From contig NC_030389.2 of NCBI RefSeq assembly GCF_001625215.2, forward strand, positions 43,885,454-43,949,453: a DNA stretch of 64,000 nucleotides, given 5' to 3'. The position numbers and the translations under genes were made by a program. Positions within the stretch are counted from its first letter, which is position 1. Each line of letters opens with the position of its first letter. The notes beneath the pieces were generated by a model, which was not told the origin of the DNA, did not search any database, and saw nothing but the letters and a program-made list of their open reading frames with translations. The stretch is from Daucus carota subsp. sativus. Its lineage: Eukaryota; Streptophyta; Magnoliopsida; Apiales; Apiaceae. Shown here one piece after another: positions 1 through 10,288 of the stretch.

Positions 1-632
1 AAAATTAGTTAAATATACGAGTCACGAAAAATTGAAGTAATCTTATAAAATAAAGTTTTTATTATTAAATTAAGTAATTTTATAAAATAAGTCTATTACA
101 GCAGACTCGAGCCGGGAATAACATACGTATGTCATGGAGCCGAGCCGGAGTGGCAGGGTCAAAAGATGAGTGAAATGGACAAAATTATATGCAATCTATT
201 ATAGTGAAGTGTGAACCTGCAAAATGCACATTACAGACTATCAGAGAGCATTAGCTTTCTTTCTGACTCCCAAGTATAATAGACTTTTAGTAATCAAAAG
301 GAATTATAATTCACACACTATCAGTCTCAGTCCACTTTCTTTAAGCTCAATCCCCAATGCCAAACTCAAGATCTTGGCATACACTACTCAAAAGATTCCT
401 CAAGATCATCACAATCATCTTCACAAACAAAACATAAGCATCTAATCTTCTTTGTGTCTAAGTTAAACCTTTCCCCTTCATCTACACATACAAATAATCT
501 ACTTTTGGGCTTTTAGCCTCCCTTTTGCCTCATCTTTTGTCAACATGCTTGAATAGTAAATTGGGAGGATAAGAAGCATGTAGGGGTCATATTCATGCAC
601 CTAAAAAAAAGATGGGATTTTTTATATCTTTT
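1..632. other. AT-rich intergenic DNA, nothing recognised
   Basis: I see no gene, splice-consistent exon chain or repeat boundary here. Short open frames (for example 224-445) are AT-rich and resemble nothing I know. The right edge is set by the target-site duplication of the next element. Confidence 0.5.
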
Positions 633-650
633 AGAATTACTACCTATCTA
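633..650. repeat. Target-site duplication, left copy
   Basis: The 18-bp sequence agaattactacctatcta is repeated exactly at 2341-2358, flanking the poly(A)-tailed insertion. Confidence 0.85.
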
Positions 651-2340
651 GGAATATGTGACAAACTAAACACGAGATCAGTTGGGCAGCCAAGAAGATG
701 AGCCGCACTACTGCCGCCGGCCAACCGACACCGCTCCGACGGCCTCTACCAGAACAGCCCCTCTCTCTCTACTGTTCAAGCCCACCACCGCCTTGCACCA
801 CTCCGCTCGCGGCGTTCGCCGGCGTTAGCCGCCGGACGATGCTCCGCCCTCCCTCCTGCCACACCCAAACTCAAGACTTCCATACCAATCTTCAACAGAA
901 GCCAATTACAATTTTATTCAAAATTCCAAATTTTAAGTATATTTATACATATAACCCTAATTATATCTAGGAAACGGATTAGAGCATTTTTAAACAAACA
1001 TGGTGCAAATGTTCAAATCCATCCCATCATCTCATCCATGCTCGGGCGATCCCGTTCAAGTTATCGCCGCTCCCGGACTCTCCGAGATTGATTTCAGGCA
1101 CACTACCGACAAAACTCGTGGTCTTTCACTTCCTCTTCGAACCTCCCCCTCTCATGTTGGCAGATACGTACTAATACTAAATCTCTCTACTGATTCACAC
1201 ACTCACACACAGATTCTTTGTTCTTATTATGCTACAACTTGTGTTATTGTGTCTGTTCTGTGTGAAACCAACTTCATTTGGTATGTAATCTCTTGTCTGT
1301 ATTCTGATGATGCAACCCTTTTTTCTTTTATCATATATTTCTGTTTCTTTTCTTTTTAACTGATTCAGATTATTGTTGTTTGTATTGTTTGTAAGAAAAT
1401 TGAAATCTTATTTCTTTTTAATTGATTTTTTACTGTTTGTGTGAATTTGTGTGAATTAGGTTTTTGATTTATCATTTAGATGTGATTTATGTTTTCGATT
1501 TCTTATAAATCACAATATGTTAGAACTATGTAACATCTTGGTCGGTGGTGGTGCTGGTGGTGTAGCGGTGGTTGTACCGGCGGCTGAATCCGTTACGTTT
1601 TTGAATTCATAATTATTATGAATATGATTTTTAGACTATAATTCTATTTTTAAATTGGATTGGCTTTAATTACGGGATCCGTTTTGTTGACTATTTATTA
1701 TTTGTCTCTATTAGCATTAATTTGAATAGCTACATTTTAAATTATAATTGTGATTGGATAAATACTTTTTATGAATATTCAGTACCATTTATGAGAGTCA
1801 TTAAGAATGACTTTATCGTGCCTTTAATGGCTTCTTTGTGCCGTTGATGGCTTTTTGTTCCACTTATGGATGCCATTTTTATGGCTTTGTTTACCATTTT
1901 GTAGATCATTATATTTAATATATTTAATTACGTTTTAAACTTTGTTTTATTCTTCACTTAAATTTTTAATTTTCATGTGTCTAACCAAAGGATTATCCTT
2001 TGGTTAGAAATTAACTAATATTTTTATAGTATTTTATTTTCTATCTATTTTTGTTATATATAATCTTTTGTTTATATATATGCCCGTGATTTTCTTGTGT
2101 ATTGATTTATGTTTTGTTTGATTTGTTTTTTTCAGGATACTTTGGAAGCGAGCTGTTATGGGACTTGTGGGTTTTTCTTTTCTAATTCATTTAAGCTTTA
2201 TTGTCTAAGCGTCCGGAGTTATGCTTGCATGACTTTCGGTTAGATGATAAACTTTCTTGAAAGAAAGAAATCCCAGATGCGGTTTATTGTATTTCGATAC
2301 AATTCATCTACGAATGTAGACCTTACAAAAAAAAAAAAAA
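651..2340 (+). mobile_element. Poly(A)-tailed non-LTR retro-insertion (LINE-mobilised)
   Basis: A 1690-bp insertion is bounded by an 18-bp direct repeat, agaattactacctatcta, at 633-650 and 2341-2358, and ends in an uninterrupted A tract (about 2327-2340). Long target-site duplication plus 3' poly(A) is the signature of target-primed reverse transcription by a plant L1-type machinery. No reverse transcriptase frame is present, so it is either a non-autonomous element or a retrocopied transcript. The 5' part is GC-rich (about 690-860 and 1040-1170) and the rest is T-rich. A tract near 2125-2135 ends in ttttttcag and looks like a splice acceptor, suggesting that an unspliced RNA may have been copied. 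The short frame at 1000-1165 faintly recalls the N-terminus of plant Nudix hydrolase 14, but the match is from memory and brief. Insertion boundaries are firm; the source is unknown. Confidence 0.75.
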
Positions 2341-2358
2341 AGAATTACTACCTATCTA
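2341..2358. repeat. Target-site duplication, right copy
   Basis: Exact second copy of the 18-bp repeat at 633-650, directly after the A tract. Confidence 0.85.
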
Positions 2359-3667
2359 AAACTTTGTAAGAATGTGTTGATAGCTTGATGGGACAATATG
2401 ATTGTAAGGGGCAAGGGGATTGAAATCATAAAAGGGTTGGACCATTTCATTTCCATTTTGGCTTTAAGGTCTCTTTTTTGTTCATCATTCACTTGTGTAA
2501 ACATTTGGAAATTAATGAGATTGAGATTGGTCACAACCAAGTGAGTATAAATACACTCAAACATTTGGAATCTTTTGATTATAAATTTGCAATGTGCCTC
2601 CTTTATATTGGTTTGAAGAAAATATTATACGACTCGGTTTGAGTTAAATTTTGGAAGATGCTAGGTAATTATGAGTATACCGATGTAATTGAGATCATGT
2701 ATGCACATAGATCACATGATTAAAATTAGTCATCCGCTAACCACATCATCAAACAAAAAAATTTGACACAGGACTTGAGATACGTAACATTAGGGGTGTC
2801 TGGCCCGATTTCTGACTTAATAAGTTAGAAGCACTTTGTTCATATCATTTGTGGTAAAAAGTTATACGCAGTTGTTTCATGATTATTGCTTCTTTCCCAA
2901 ATATTTTAAATTACTTCTAAGTCTTAGTTAATTCTGACTTCTACTTCACTTTTTATAAAAAAAAAAACACGTCTATTATTCTAAGCTCGAGATTTATGAT
3001 GGGTTCAGAAAAATTATTTATCAAAATAAGTTAATCAATCAGAATTGATAATCAGTATGACCAAAGTCATTAGGACCCATAAAGCCCTAAAACTAGTCAT
3101 TTAGGTAGTCATATGCTCTATAATCATCATAAATTTGAGAGTTTTTAACCCCACAATTCCAATTAGTCAAGGACTTGTAATTATACCCATCTTCTTTTTC
3201 TTTCCTTTCCTAGATCGATATGATTGAAAATGAAGTTCTAACAAAAAAATGTGACCATATTTAAAAAAAGACCCATTGTAAGGAAAAATCCATGCCTGCC
3301 TAATTTTAAAGTTGCAACCAAGTGAACATGTGATGCATAGTATTCACCATAATTTATGTGTATATTAGTGTATATGTCTTTGTGTGTACTGCTGCACTCT
3401 CTGGTCATGTTCCTCACACCATAATGGTCTTTTGACAAGTTATGGATCTCAACAGAAGAAGAAGCTTTGCATGGATCCTATTTAACTATTTCTTCCATCA
3501 CTTTTTAATTATGCAAAACCTGTGCAGTGTTTACTATGGTCTAAAAAATCGGAAAAAGCGGAAATCAGATTTATAGCCTGTTTGTCCCAGCTCAAAGTCA
3601 GGGGTTGAAAATTATTTCTGAGTATATACTGAAAAACGCATGTTTCTATAATAAAATAGAAACTAAC

Positions 3668-3876
3668 TTAAAATCAGAAATAAACAAACTGACATTAAAT
3701 TAGAAGGTAGTTTGAGTTAATTTTTAGAATCATGCATACATGTGACCAGCATAAAAAAAAATCATTAAAGATATTTAAAATCAGAAATAAGCAAACTGAC
3801 ATAAAATTAGAAGGTAGTTTGAGTTATGTTTAGAACCATGCATACATATAACCTGCATAAAAAAACATTAAAGATT
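3668..3876. repeat. Imperfect tandem repeat, two units of about 105 bp
   Basis: Two adjacent units share, in order, taaaatcagaaataa, caaactgaca, ttagaaggtagtttgagtta, catgcatacat, gcataaaaaa and cattaaagat. They differ at scattered bases, so this is an older local duplication. Confidence 0.75.
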
Positions 3877-4770
3877 CAAGACTAATAACTACAACTTATT
3901 TACAACTTATTTCGAAATAGTCGGGACTAAAAAAGTCGATAGGTTTGTTTTACGAAGTCCTTTCCCTGAATTCGAACACGGTTACACATCACTAAAATAA
4001 AATGAGCATGGTCTTGATTCAAGTTCGAGCACACACGGCTGGATCATGGTCTGAAAGAGCAAGGACCACTCAGAATTATCACTCACAGGGCCTTGTGCCA
4101 AATGCATTATTCATAATGCTTGCATATTTTTGCATATAAAACCAGCCCCATATTGGTTTCAAGGCCATATTTCATTCTCAGAACAGGCAAATTTACTATT
4201 CAGTATAAATACTGGTACTCTCCTTACAGCTAAGTGCCTGCTAAGGCATGGGGAATCTCTCTCCTCGGTCATGGTTCCTGTGTCAAACATGTGTATTTTA
4301 TACCATGCAAGATTCCGTTTTCGAAAGCTACGGTTTGTGTTTCGACTTTTAAGCTACTTATAAGTTTAAACCAGACGGATATAAATTTATTTGTCAAAAA
4401 TCGGAATTATATGATGTTGAGTGGGCAGATTTGTCCCGGATATAAGCAGCAGCAGAACAATGGGGTCTTTTGAAGGAGTCTAGAAACAAATCCACGTGGG
4501 TTTGACCATTCTTAGAGGTAGGGTTGCTGAATATAAGCAACAAAATCGGATATAATGATGTTAATTTATAATCAGAAAGGTTAATCGGACTGAAAATCAA
4601 ATATTTTATAATATTATAATAATATTTAATTTGTCAGTTTAATATAAAACATATCATTTAACAAAATTTATAATAATTAATCAGATTTAAAAATTAAATC
4701 GAGGAGGCATCTTGGAGGGATTAATCGAGAATTAATAAGACGAATCAGGAATTTTTAGAACCATGAAGTG

Positions 4771-4858
4771 CATGAAGTCCGAACTTCAAACTGGTTAACC
4801 ACTCGGATTCCGTTCATGAAGTCCGAACTTCAAACTGGTTAACCACTCGGATTCCGCC
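4771..4858. repeat. 44-bp tandem duplication
   Basis: A 44-bp unit beginning catgaagtccgaacttcaaa starts at 4771 and again at 4815. The units are identical until their last few bases, pointing to a recent slippage or duplication event. Confidence 0.85.
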
Positions 4859-6760
4859 TGTCTTAAATCCGGTCGATGATCTCTGCAGATAATGATATCG
4901 GTAGTGTTTCTTGATCATATCATGTCCTATTCCTGCAACATGATCCAGGATTTTCCGCTTGATGCACTAATTTTATTCAATCTGCAAATGTCCTGATCAA
5001 TAACATGAATCTCAATGACAACATATTCACTTAATTTCATTTTGTTTATCAGTCAAAATCAAACCAAATCAAATTAATCGATTGCAATTTTATTTCGATT
5101 TTGACTAGTATCAAACTATTTCATAAATTTGGCAAAAAATTATAGGTGAAAAACAAAGAGAACATGGAGGGTATATAAAAAAATATAAGGACTGTCAGTG
5201 GTGTGTTCCCAGATGTTTGCCATGAAACTTCTCACTTTCATAATTGTGTGTGGCCCTTAACCAGCTTCCTCTCCATTTTCTATTGGAGCAAAATACATAG
5301 AACTGGAGAAACCAATAGTAATTTATTCAGCTCAACAGTTTAGAAATCATACAAGTCAATGAGATTTCACAGTACTTTTCTTGTTTTGTCTTCATAATAA
5401 TTCCCACTCTTACATTAACCAGCTGCACAGTCACACATATATCAGGAATTATTTAAATTAGTTCAAGAGGATTGTTTTAACGTAGTTCCTGCATCGTTGT
5501 AAGAATCGGGAACCATAACTAATTCGTTGATATATCGATTCAGAAGTTATGAGAAATTTTTTGATAAATTGAGAATTTTAATCAAATCAGAATGTAATTG
5601 AAAAATCGATAAAATATTTTTAAAAATTAAACGGAAATTTATTTGAATTTTTCGATAAATCAAGAATTTTTGAAAGACTGATTTCTTGTGTTATTCTCAA
5701 ACTCTCTGTTAACTAGAATAATAGGTAGATGTACATATTTTGTATTGATTAAGCATAAATCGGATTAAAATATTGATTTAAATGTACCGAAATTAATTAA
5801 ATTAATAATAGTAGACTAATTAATTATTATAAAATGTTTTTATCAATTAGTTCTATTTTCAATATTTTGAAACTAAATATATTGTGACTTTTTTTTTTTC
5901 CTGAATGCAAAGATACCGTGACTCTTGTTCATGTAGGTGTACACAAAGGCCAAATGGCCGATATGACTGATGATATGTGATAGCTATACTTGGAAAATTG
6001 ACAAGATAGTTGTTTTCTTGCGAGATTATATTTATAGTTTTTTAATATATTAATTATTTATACTATATTATCTGCATTGTAGCTTCTTTTTCTTTTGTAA
6101 GGATCTGCATTGTAGCTTGAATTTAGATAAAAGTTATGTAATTTGTGTTTGGAGTTTTCAATGCAGAGCTTGCTCACTGTATAATCGACAATATTTATGT
6201 CCAAGATGTCAAGTTCGATAGTAAAAAGCTTGTCGGCTTGCATGACAAATCATTTGTCAATTAATTCTTTTCAGTCATTTGTTTATTGCAGTTGATTAAA
6301 GTCATATCCAAGTATTAAATCATTTAAATAATATTATTATATAATTTTAAAGAAAATACTGTAAATACCAAGTTATTTCTGAATTATATTTAAATAATTA
6401 ATCAATTAAATTAGATCGGATATATATTTTGAAGAATTAAAGGAGGTCGTCGTATAAATATTTAAATAACACGAATTAAATCGAACATCATATATTTTAA
6501 AAATCTCTGATAATCATTAACATGTATTTTACCTATTATAATTAGAAAAATGCGATTTATCAAGAAATTTCCAATAAGAAAATAGCGGCTTGATATATCA
6601 ATCAATTTGTTCCGATTTCCGATGTTATTTAAACAAAAAATGATGTGGATTTTGTTAAGATGCATTGTCTTGGTTTGATGAATAGTTAAAAAGGTCGATC
6701 TTCAAAATGTTCATATATTCATATTTGTCATAATTCATATCAACCCAAAATCACATAACT

Positions 6761-6860
6761 TTTCAGTGGGCCGACTGACCCAACTTGGTCCGGGTCCATA
6801 TCAAATAACCGGGCCTTAAAATTGGGATTATTAATTTCCGGGTTAGGGTTTAAAAGTTCA
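6761..6860 (+). promoter_or_regulatory. RPN6 promoter: site II and telo-box motifs
   Basis: TGGGCC (6767-6772), a second GGGCC near 6811 and TTAGGGTTT (6843-6851, reverse of the telo box AAACCCTAA) lie just before the presumed 5'UTR. Site II plus telo box is a known promoter combination of plant growth-linked genes such as ribosomal protein genes, and it fits a housekeeping proteasome subunit. Motifs are seen; their function here is inferred. Confidence 0.55.
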
Positions 6861-6928
6861 ATTAAAATAGAATATCAAAAGCTTGCAGAGAAAGACAACA
6901 CATTTCAGCGATCAAATCTCAAAACAAG

Positions 6929-7695
6929 GTAATCCCTTCAGTCAATTCCTAGATTTTAACGCTTCAATTTCATTTATAATGCGCGTATATGTGTAATTGT
7001 GTATGTTTCTTGATTTTGATATCATTTGTGTGTTTGAACTTGAATTGAGCTTGGTTATGTGTATGTTTGGTTAATTTGAGAAAAGAGTCTGTTACGGAAA
7101 TTTAAATACTCACGCGAACATTAGTCGAACACTCGAGGTTTCGTTAAGAGGAGACAATGAGTATCCGCTGGACTACAATGCTAGGAATATTGTGTTATTA
7201 GCAGGACAGTATATTTTTCGTTCATTTAGGATTTTGATGGTATTTTTGTAATTGCGGTTGCGAATTTAATGTTTGGCGTGGAGCTTTGGTATAATAATGT
7301 GGTTTTGTGATAACTGAATACTTATTAGTTTTTTTTGTGGTAATTTACAATTGTTGCCTTTTGTTGGGAAAATTGTAGGAAAAGTTGTGTGCTATTAGCA
7401 GTTCCTGATTTTCGTATTTGTGTATATTAGTGTTGATGGATGCATTAGGTGTGTAAAAATTTTAGTGTGGATTTGGATAATACTGTTGTGAGTTGTGATC
7501 CTCGAAATGGAATTCTGTGATGCAAGCGGTTTTACATCGGCCAAAAGTGCTTATTATTTCATCGGTTGTAGTTTAATATCGTTGTTTTTTCTAGGATAAA
7601 ATTGTGGCACTCTATTTGAACCGATCTGTAGGAACTTCTGAGTATAGTATCCGATCACCTGATTTTATATACTTGACAAGCTTGATTCTTAACAG
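6929..7695 (+). other. RPN6 5'UTR intron
   Basis: A donor aaaacaag|gtaatc (cut after 6928) and an acceptor cttaacag (ending at 7695) remove 767 bases just before the coding start at 7703. The acceptor is a tandem NAGNAG (aacagcag), so the cut could also fall after 7698. Removing this intron discards an in-frame upstream ATG at 7604, which explains why the open frame extends 33 codons beyond the conserved protein start. Confidence 0.65.
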
Positions 7696-7702
7696 CAGGG
7701 TC

Positions 7703-8974
7703 ATGACTTCCTCATATCTCCCCGCAACTACTGAATCGCTGATTCAGGCTACAGAAGCGAAAGATGCTCAGGAGTCTATCTCTATTCTTTATCGTATTCT
7801 TGAGGATCCTTCATCCACATCTGAAGCTTTAAGAATCAAAGAGCAGGCAGTTTCCAGCCTCTCGGATTTTCTTAGAGAGCAATCTAGGGCGGAGGAACTC
7901 CGTAACCTTTTGACCCAATTGAGGTCCTTCTTTGCTAAGATCCCGAAAGCAAAGACTGCCAAGATTGTGCGTGGAATTGTTGATTCAGTTGCTAAGATAC
8001 CAGGGACTTCTGATCTCCAGGTTTCCCTTTGTAAAGAGATTGTGGAGTGGACCCGTGCTGAGAAGCGTACTTTCCTCCGTCAGCGGATTGAAGCAAGGCT
8101 TGCAGCTCTTTTAATGGAGAACAAGGAGTATGCAGAGGCGTTAAGCCTCCTTTCAGGCCTAATTAAGGAGGTGAGAAGGTTGGATGACAAGCTTTTACTC
8201 GTGGAGATTGATTTGTTGGAGAGCAAGCTTCATTTCTCTCTCAGAAACCTTCCTAAAGCCAAAGCTGCTCTTACAGCAGCAAGAACAGCTGCAAATGCCA
8301 TTTATGTGCCTCCAGCTCAACAGGGCACTATTGATTTGCAGAGCGGGATTCTTCATGCAGAAGAGAAGGACTACAAAACTGGTTACAGCTATTTCTTTGA
8401 AGCTTTTGAAGCTTTCAATGCTCTTGAAGATCCACAAGCAGTTTATAGTCTCAAGTATATGCTGTTGTGCAAAATTATGGTGAATCAGGCTGATGATGTA
8501 GCAGGAATAATATCATCACAGAAAGTTGGATTGCACTATCAGGGGCCAGAACTTGATGCAATGAAAGCTGTTGCCGATGCTCATTCAAAGCGCTCCTTAA
8601 AACTCTTTGAATCCGCTCTTCGCGACTTCAAGGCACAATTAGAGGAAGACCCAATTGTGCACAGGCACTTATCTTCCCTCTACGATACGCTGCTGGAGCA
8701 GAACCTCTGCAGGTTGATCGAGCCATTCTCAAGAGTCGAGATCACTCACATTGCGGAACTTATTGAATTACCGGAAGACCATGTAGAGAAGAAACTGTCG
8801 CAGATGATCTTGGACAAGAAGTTTGCTGGGACTTTAGATCAGGGCGCTGGATGTCTTGTGATATTCGATGATCCTAAATCAGATGCAATCTACCCCGCAA
8901 CATTGGAGACCATTTCAAATATTGGCAAGGTTGTCGACAGCCTCTTTACCAGGTCTGCCAAAATAATGGGTTAA
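7703..8974 (+). CDS. RPN6: 26S proteasome non-ATPase subunit 11 (RPN6)
   Basis: The 423-residue protein is a lid subunit of the 26S proteasome regulatory particle. RPN6 clamps the lid to the 20S core and the ATPase ring, and acts in cytosol and nucleus. An N-terminal alpha-solenoid of TPR-like helical pairs covers roughly residues 1-300; the block EARLAALLMENKEY and the stretch around KAKAALTAARTAANAIY are nearly invariant in plant RPN6. A PCI domain follows at about 310-390 (HRHLSSLYDTLLEQNL, then ELPEDHVEKKL), then a C-terminal helix ending in AKIMG. I start at MTSSYLPATTESL because plant orthologues are about 420 residues and align there; the upstream in-frame ATG at 7604 lies in a 5'UTR intron. 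The coding region has no intron. Identity is very secure by recall of the Arabidopsis protein. Confidence 0.95.
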   Translation: MTSSYLPATTESLIQATEAKDAQESISILYRILEDPSSTSEALRIKEQAVSSLSDFLREQSRAEELRNLLTQLRSFFAKIPKAKTAKIVRGIVDSVAKIPGTSDLQVSLCKEIVEWTRAEKRTFLRQRIEARLAALLMENKEYAEALSLLSGLIKEVRRLDDKLLLVEIDLLESKLHFSLRNLPKAKAALTAARTAANAIYVPPAQQGTIDLQSGILHAEEKDYKTGYSYFFEAFEAFNALEDPQAVYSLKYMLLCKIMVNQADDVAGIISSQKVGLHYQGPELDAMKAVADAHSKRSLKLFESALRDFKAQLEEDPIVHRHLSSLYDTLLEQNLCRLIEPFSRVEITHIAELIELPEDHVEKKLSQMILDKKFAGTLDQGAGCLVIFDDPKSDAIYPATLETISNIGKVVDSLFTRSAKIMG

Positions 8975-10067
8975 TTTTTTACTCCGTTTTTCTTCCTTAA
9001 TTTGGTGTAATGTTTGTACTTCACTTGACACCTTCCTCAGCCATTCTACAAAAATTCCAGCTTAGTGAACCTATGTTTTTTATAATTCTATGCTATATTA
9101 TTATGTACTTAGTTGGAGCTTTATTAAGTTAAGTAAGAACTACAAAGTCTTTATTCACTTGAATAGTTGAAAGTGGCAGTATAGATATCTTGTTCTATTA
9201 AAATCAGTAAGCAACGACGTCTTTTGTAGTTTATCTATTAAATTGAAATACAAGGGATAGAGTCGTAGAGAGAGAACAGAACAAGTCCCATTAAAACATA
9301 TTTTTTATATATAAATCCATTAGTTATTCCATTATTATGCGACTTGCAAAGAAATTGCAGACATATACTTTTCTTAAAAATATAGTACTTTTATATAGAA
9401 GAATATACAAGAAGATAAAGTCAAATTATAAATTTTTGCAATGTTTCATATTCCAAATTTGTCCCAATTTTCTTTTTCAAGTGACGTGACAAAGAAATAA
9501 CTGAGAATAATATTGAGATATCTAACATTTTTTTATTATCTTAGTTTAAGGTTTTTATAAAATGTATCTTTATAAATTATTTTAAACTTTTTCCTTCTAC
9601 TAAATAAATATTTAACATCAAAATTTTTATTAAAAATAATTCCTTTTAAGCTATAAAATTATAATCCACAAAAAATTTAAAATACATGTCAAAATGACCC
9701 GAACAGAACGTAATTTTGAATTAATATTATATTTTTTTTACAGTGGACAGATCCATCAAGTGGAGAAGATAACTTTGACAAGATTTATAAAACGGATAAT
9801 ATATCAACTTTCTCGAATCCGACGTGTAATAATAATCTGAATCTGAAATCTTTTCTCTCCGACTTATACATCAACCGACATATACACACAAACGCGTTGA
9901 CCCTTGACCGTTCCTACCTGAATCCTTCCTGTCCACTTTCCACTTCAATGCTAAAACCTTTCTTAAACCCCCAAAACACGCCTCACACTTTACTTACACC
10001 CTTACTCAAACACAACTCATTCCAATCCAATTGCCCCTTCAATAACTTCTAAACCCTCTATAAATCA
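8975..10067. other. RPN6 3' region and AT-rich spacer
   Basis: The first 200 or so bases are presumably RPN6 3'UTR. The rest is AT-rich, and from about 9830 CA/CT-rich, without a recognisable gene. Short CT-rich phrases near 9900-10060 resemble those after 16042, because both flank the same LTR-element insertion site. Confidence 0.5.
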
Positions 10068-10072
10068 CATTC
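10068..10072. repeat. Target-site duplication CATTC, left
   Basis: The pentamer cattc directly precedes the left LTR and recurs directly after the right LTR at 16037-16041, as expected for LTR-element integration. Confidence 0.85.
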
Positions 10073-10288
10073 TGTTATGTAATAATATATGTAAAGAGAT
10101 TGTTGAGAGAGATAGACAAGAGAGAAAGGAGAAGATGTGATTGTATATATCATATGTGTTACACACATGTCCTTTATATAAGATTACAAAATCAGTTATA
10201 AGTAAACCAAAGGTCTAGTTAGTGAAAAGCCAAAGGTTTGGCTAGTGAAAAGCCAAAGGACATCCACATAAATATATTATTTATAACA
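10073..10288 (-). repeat. Left (3') LTR of the non-coding element
   Basis: 216 bp, beginning TGTTATGTAATAATATATG and ending TTATAACA on the plus strand. It appears identical to 15821-16036. The terminal TGTTAT/ATAACA bases form a short inverted repeat. Confidence 0.9.

Larger units (their letters stand above)
2359..6760. other. Intergenic DNA with small repeats, no gene seen
   Basis: This 4.4-kb AT-rich stretch contains only short frames without recognisable products. It holds two tandem duplications (about 3668-3876 and 4771-4858, listed separately) and a member of a degenerate AT-rich repeat family near 5515-5680. A possible MITE-like edge starts near 3575 (agcctgtttg), but I could not pair it with a second end. 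Confidence 0.5.

Noticed and set aside
1000-1165. Fragment resembling Nudix hydrolase 14 N-terminus
   Set aside because: About 20 residues of recalled similarity, then unrelated sequence; mentioned with the retro-insertion but not called as a gene.
7604-7702. In-frame extension of RPN6 starting at an upstream ATG
   Set aside because: Unlike any RPN6 N-terminus; it lies in a likely 5'UTR intron, and the conserved protein begins at 7703.
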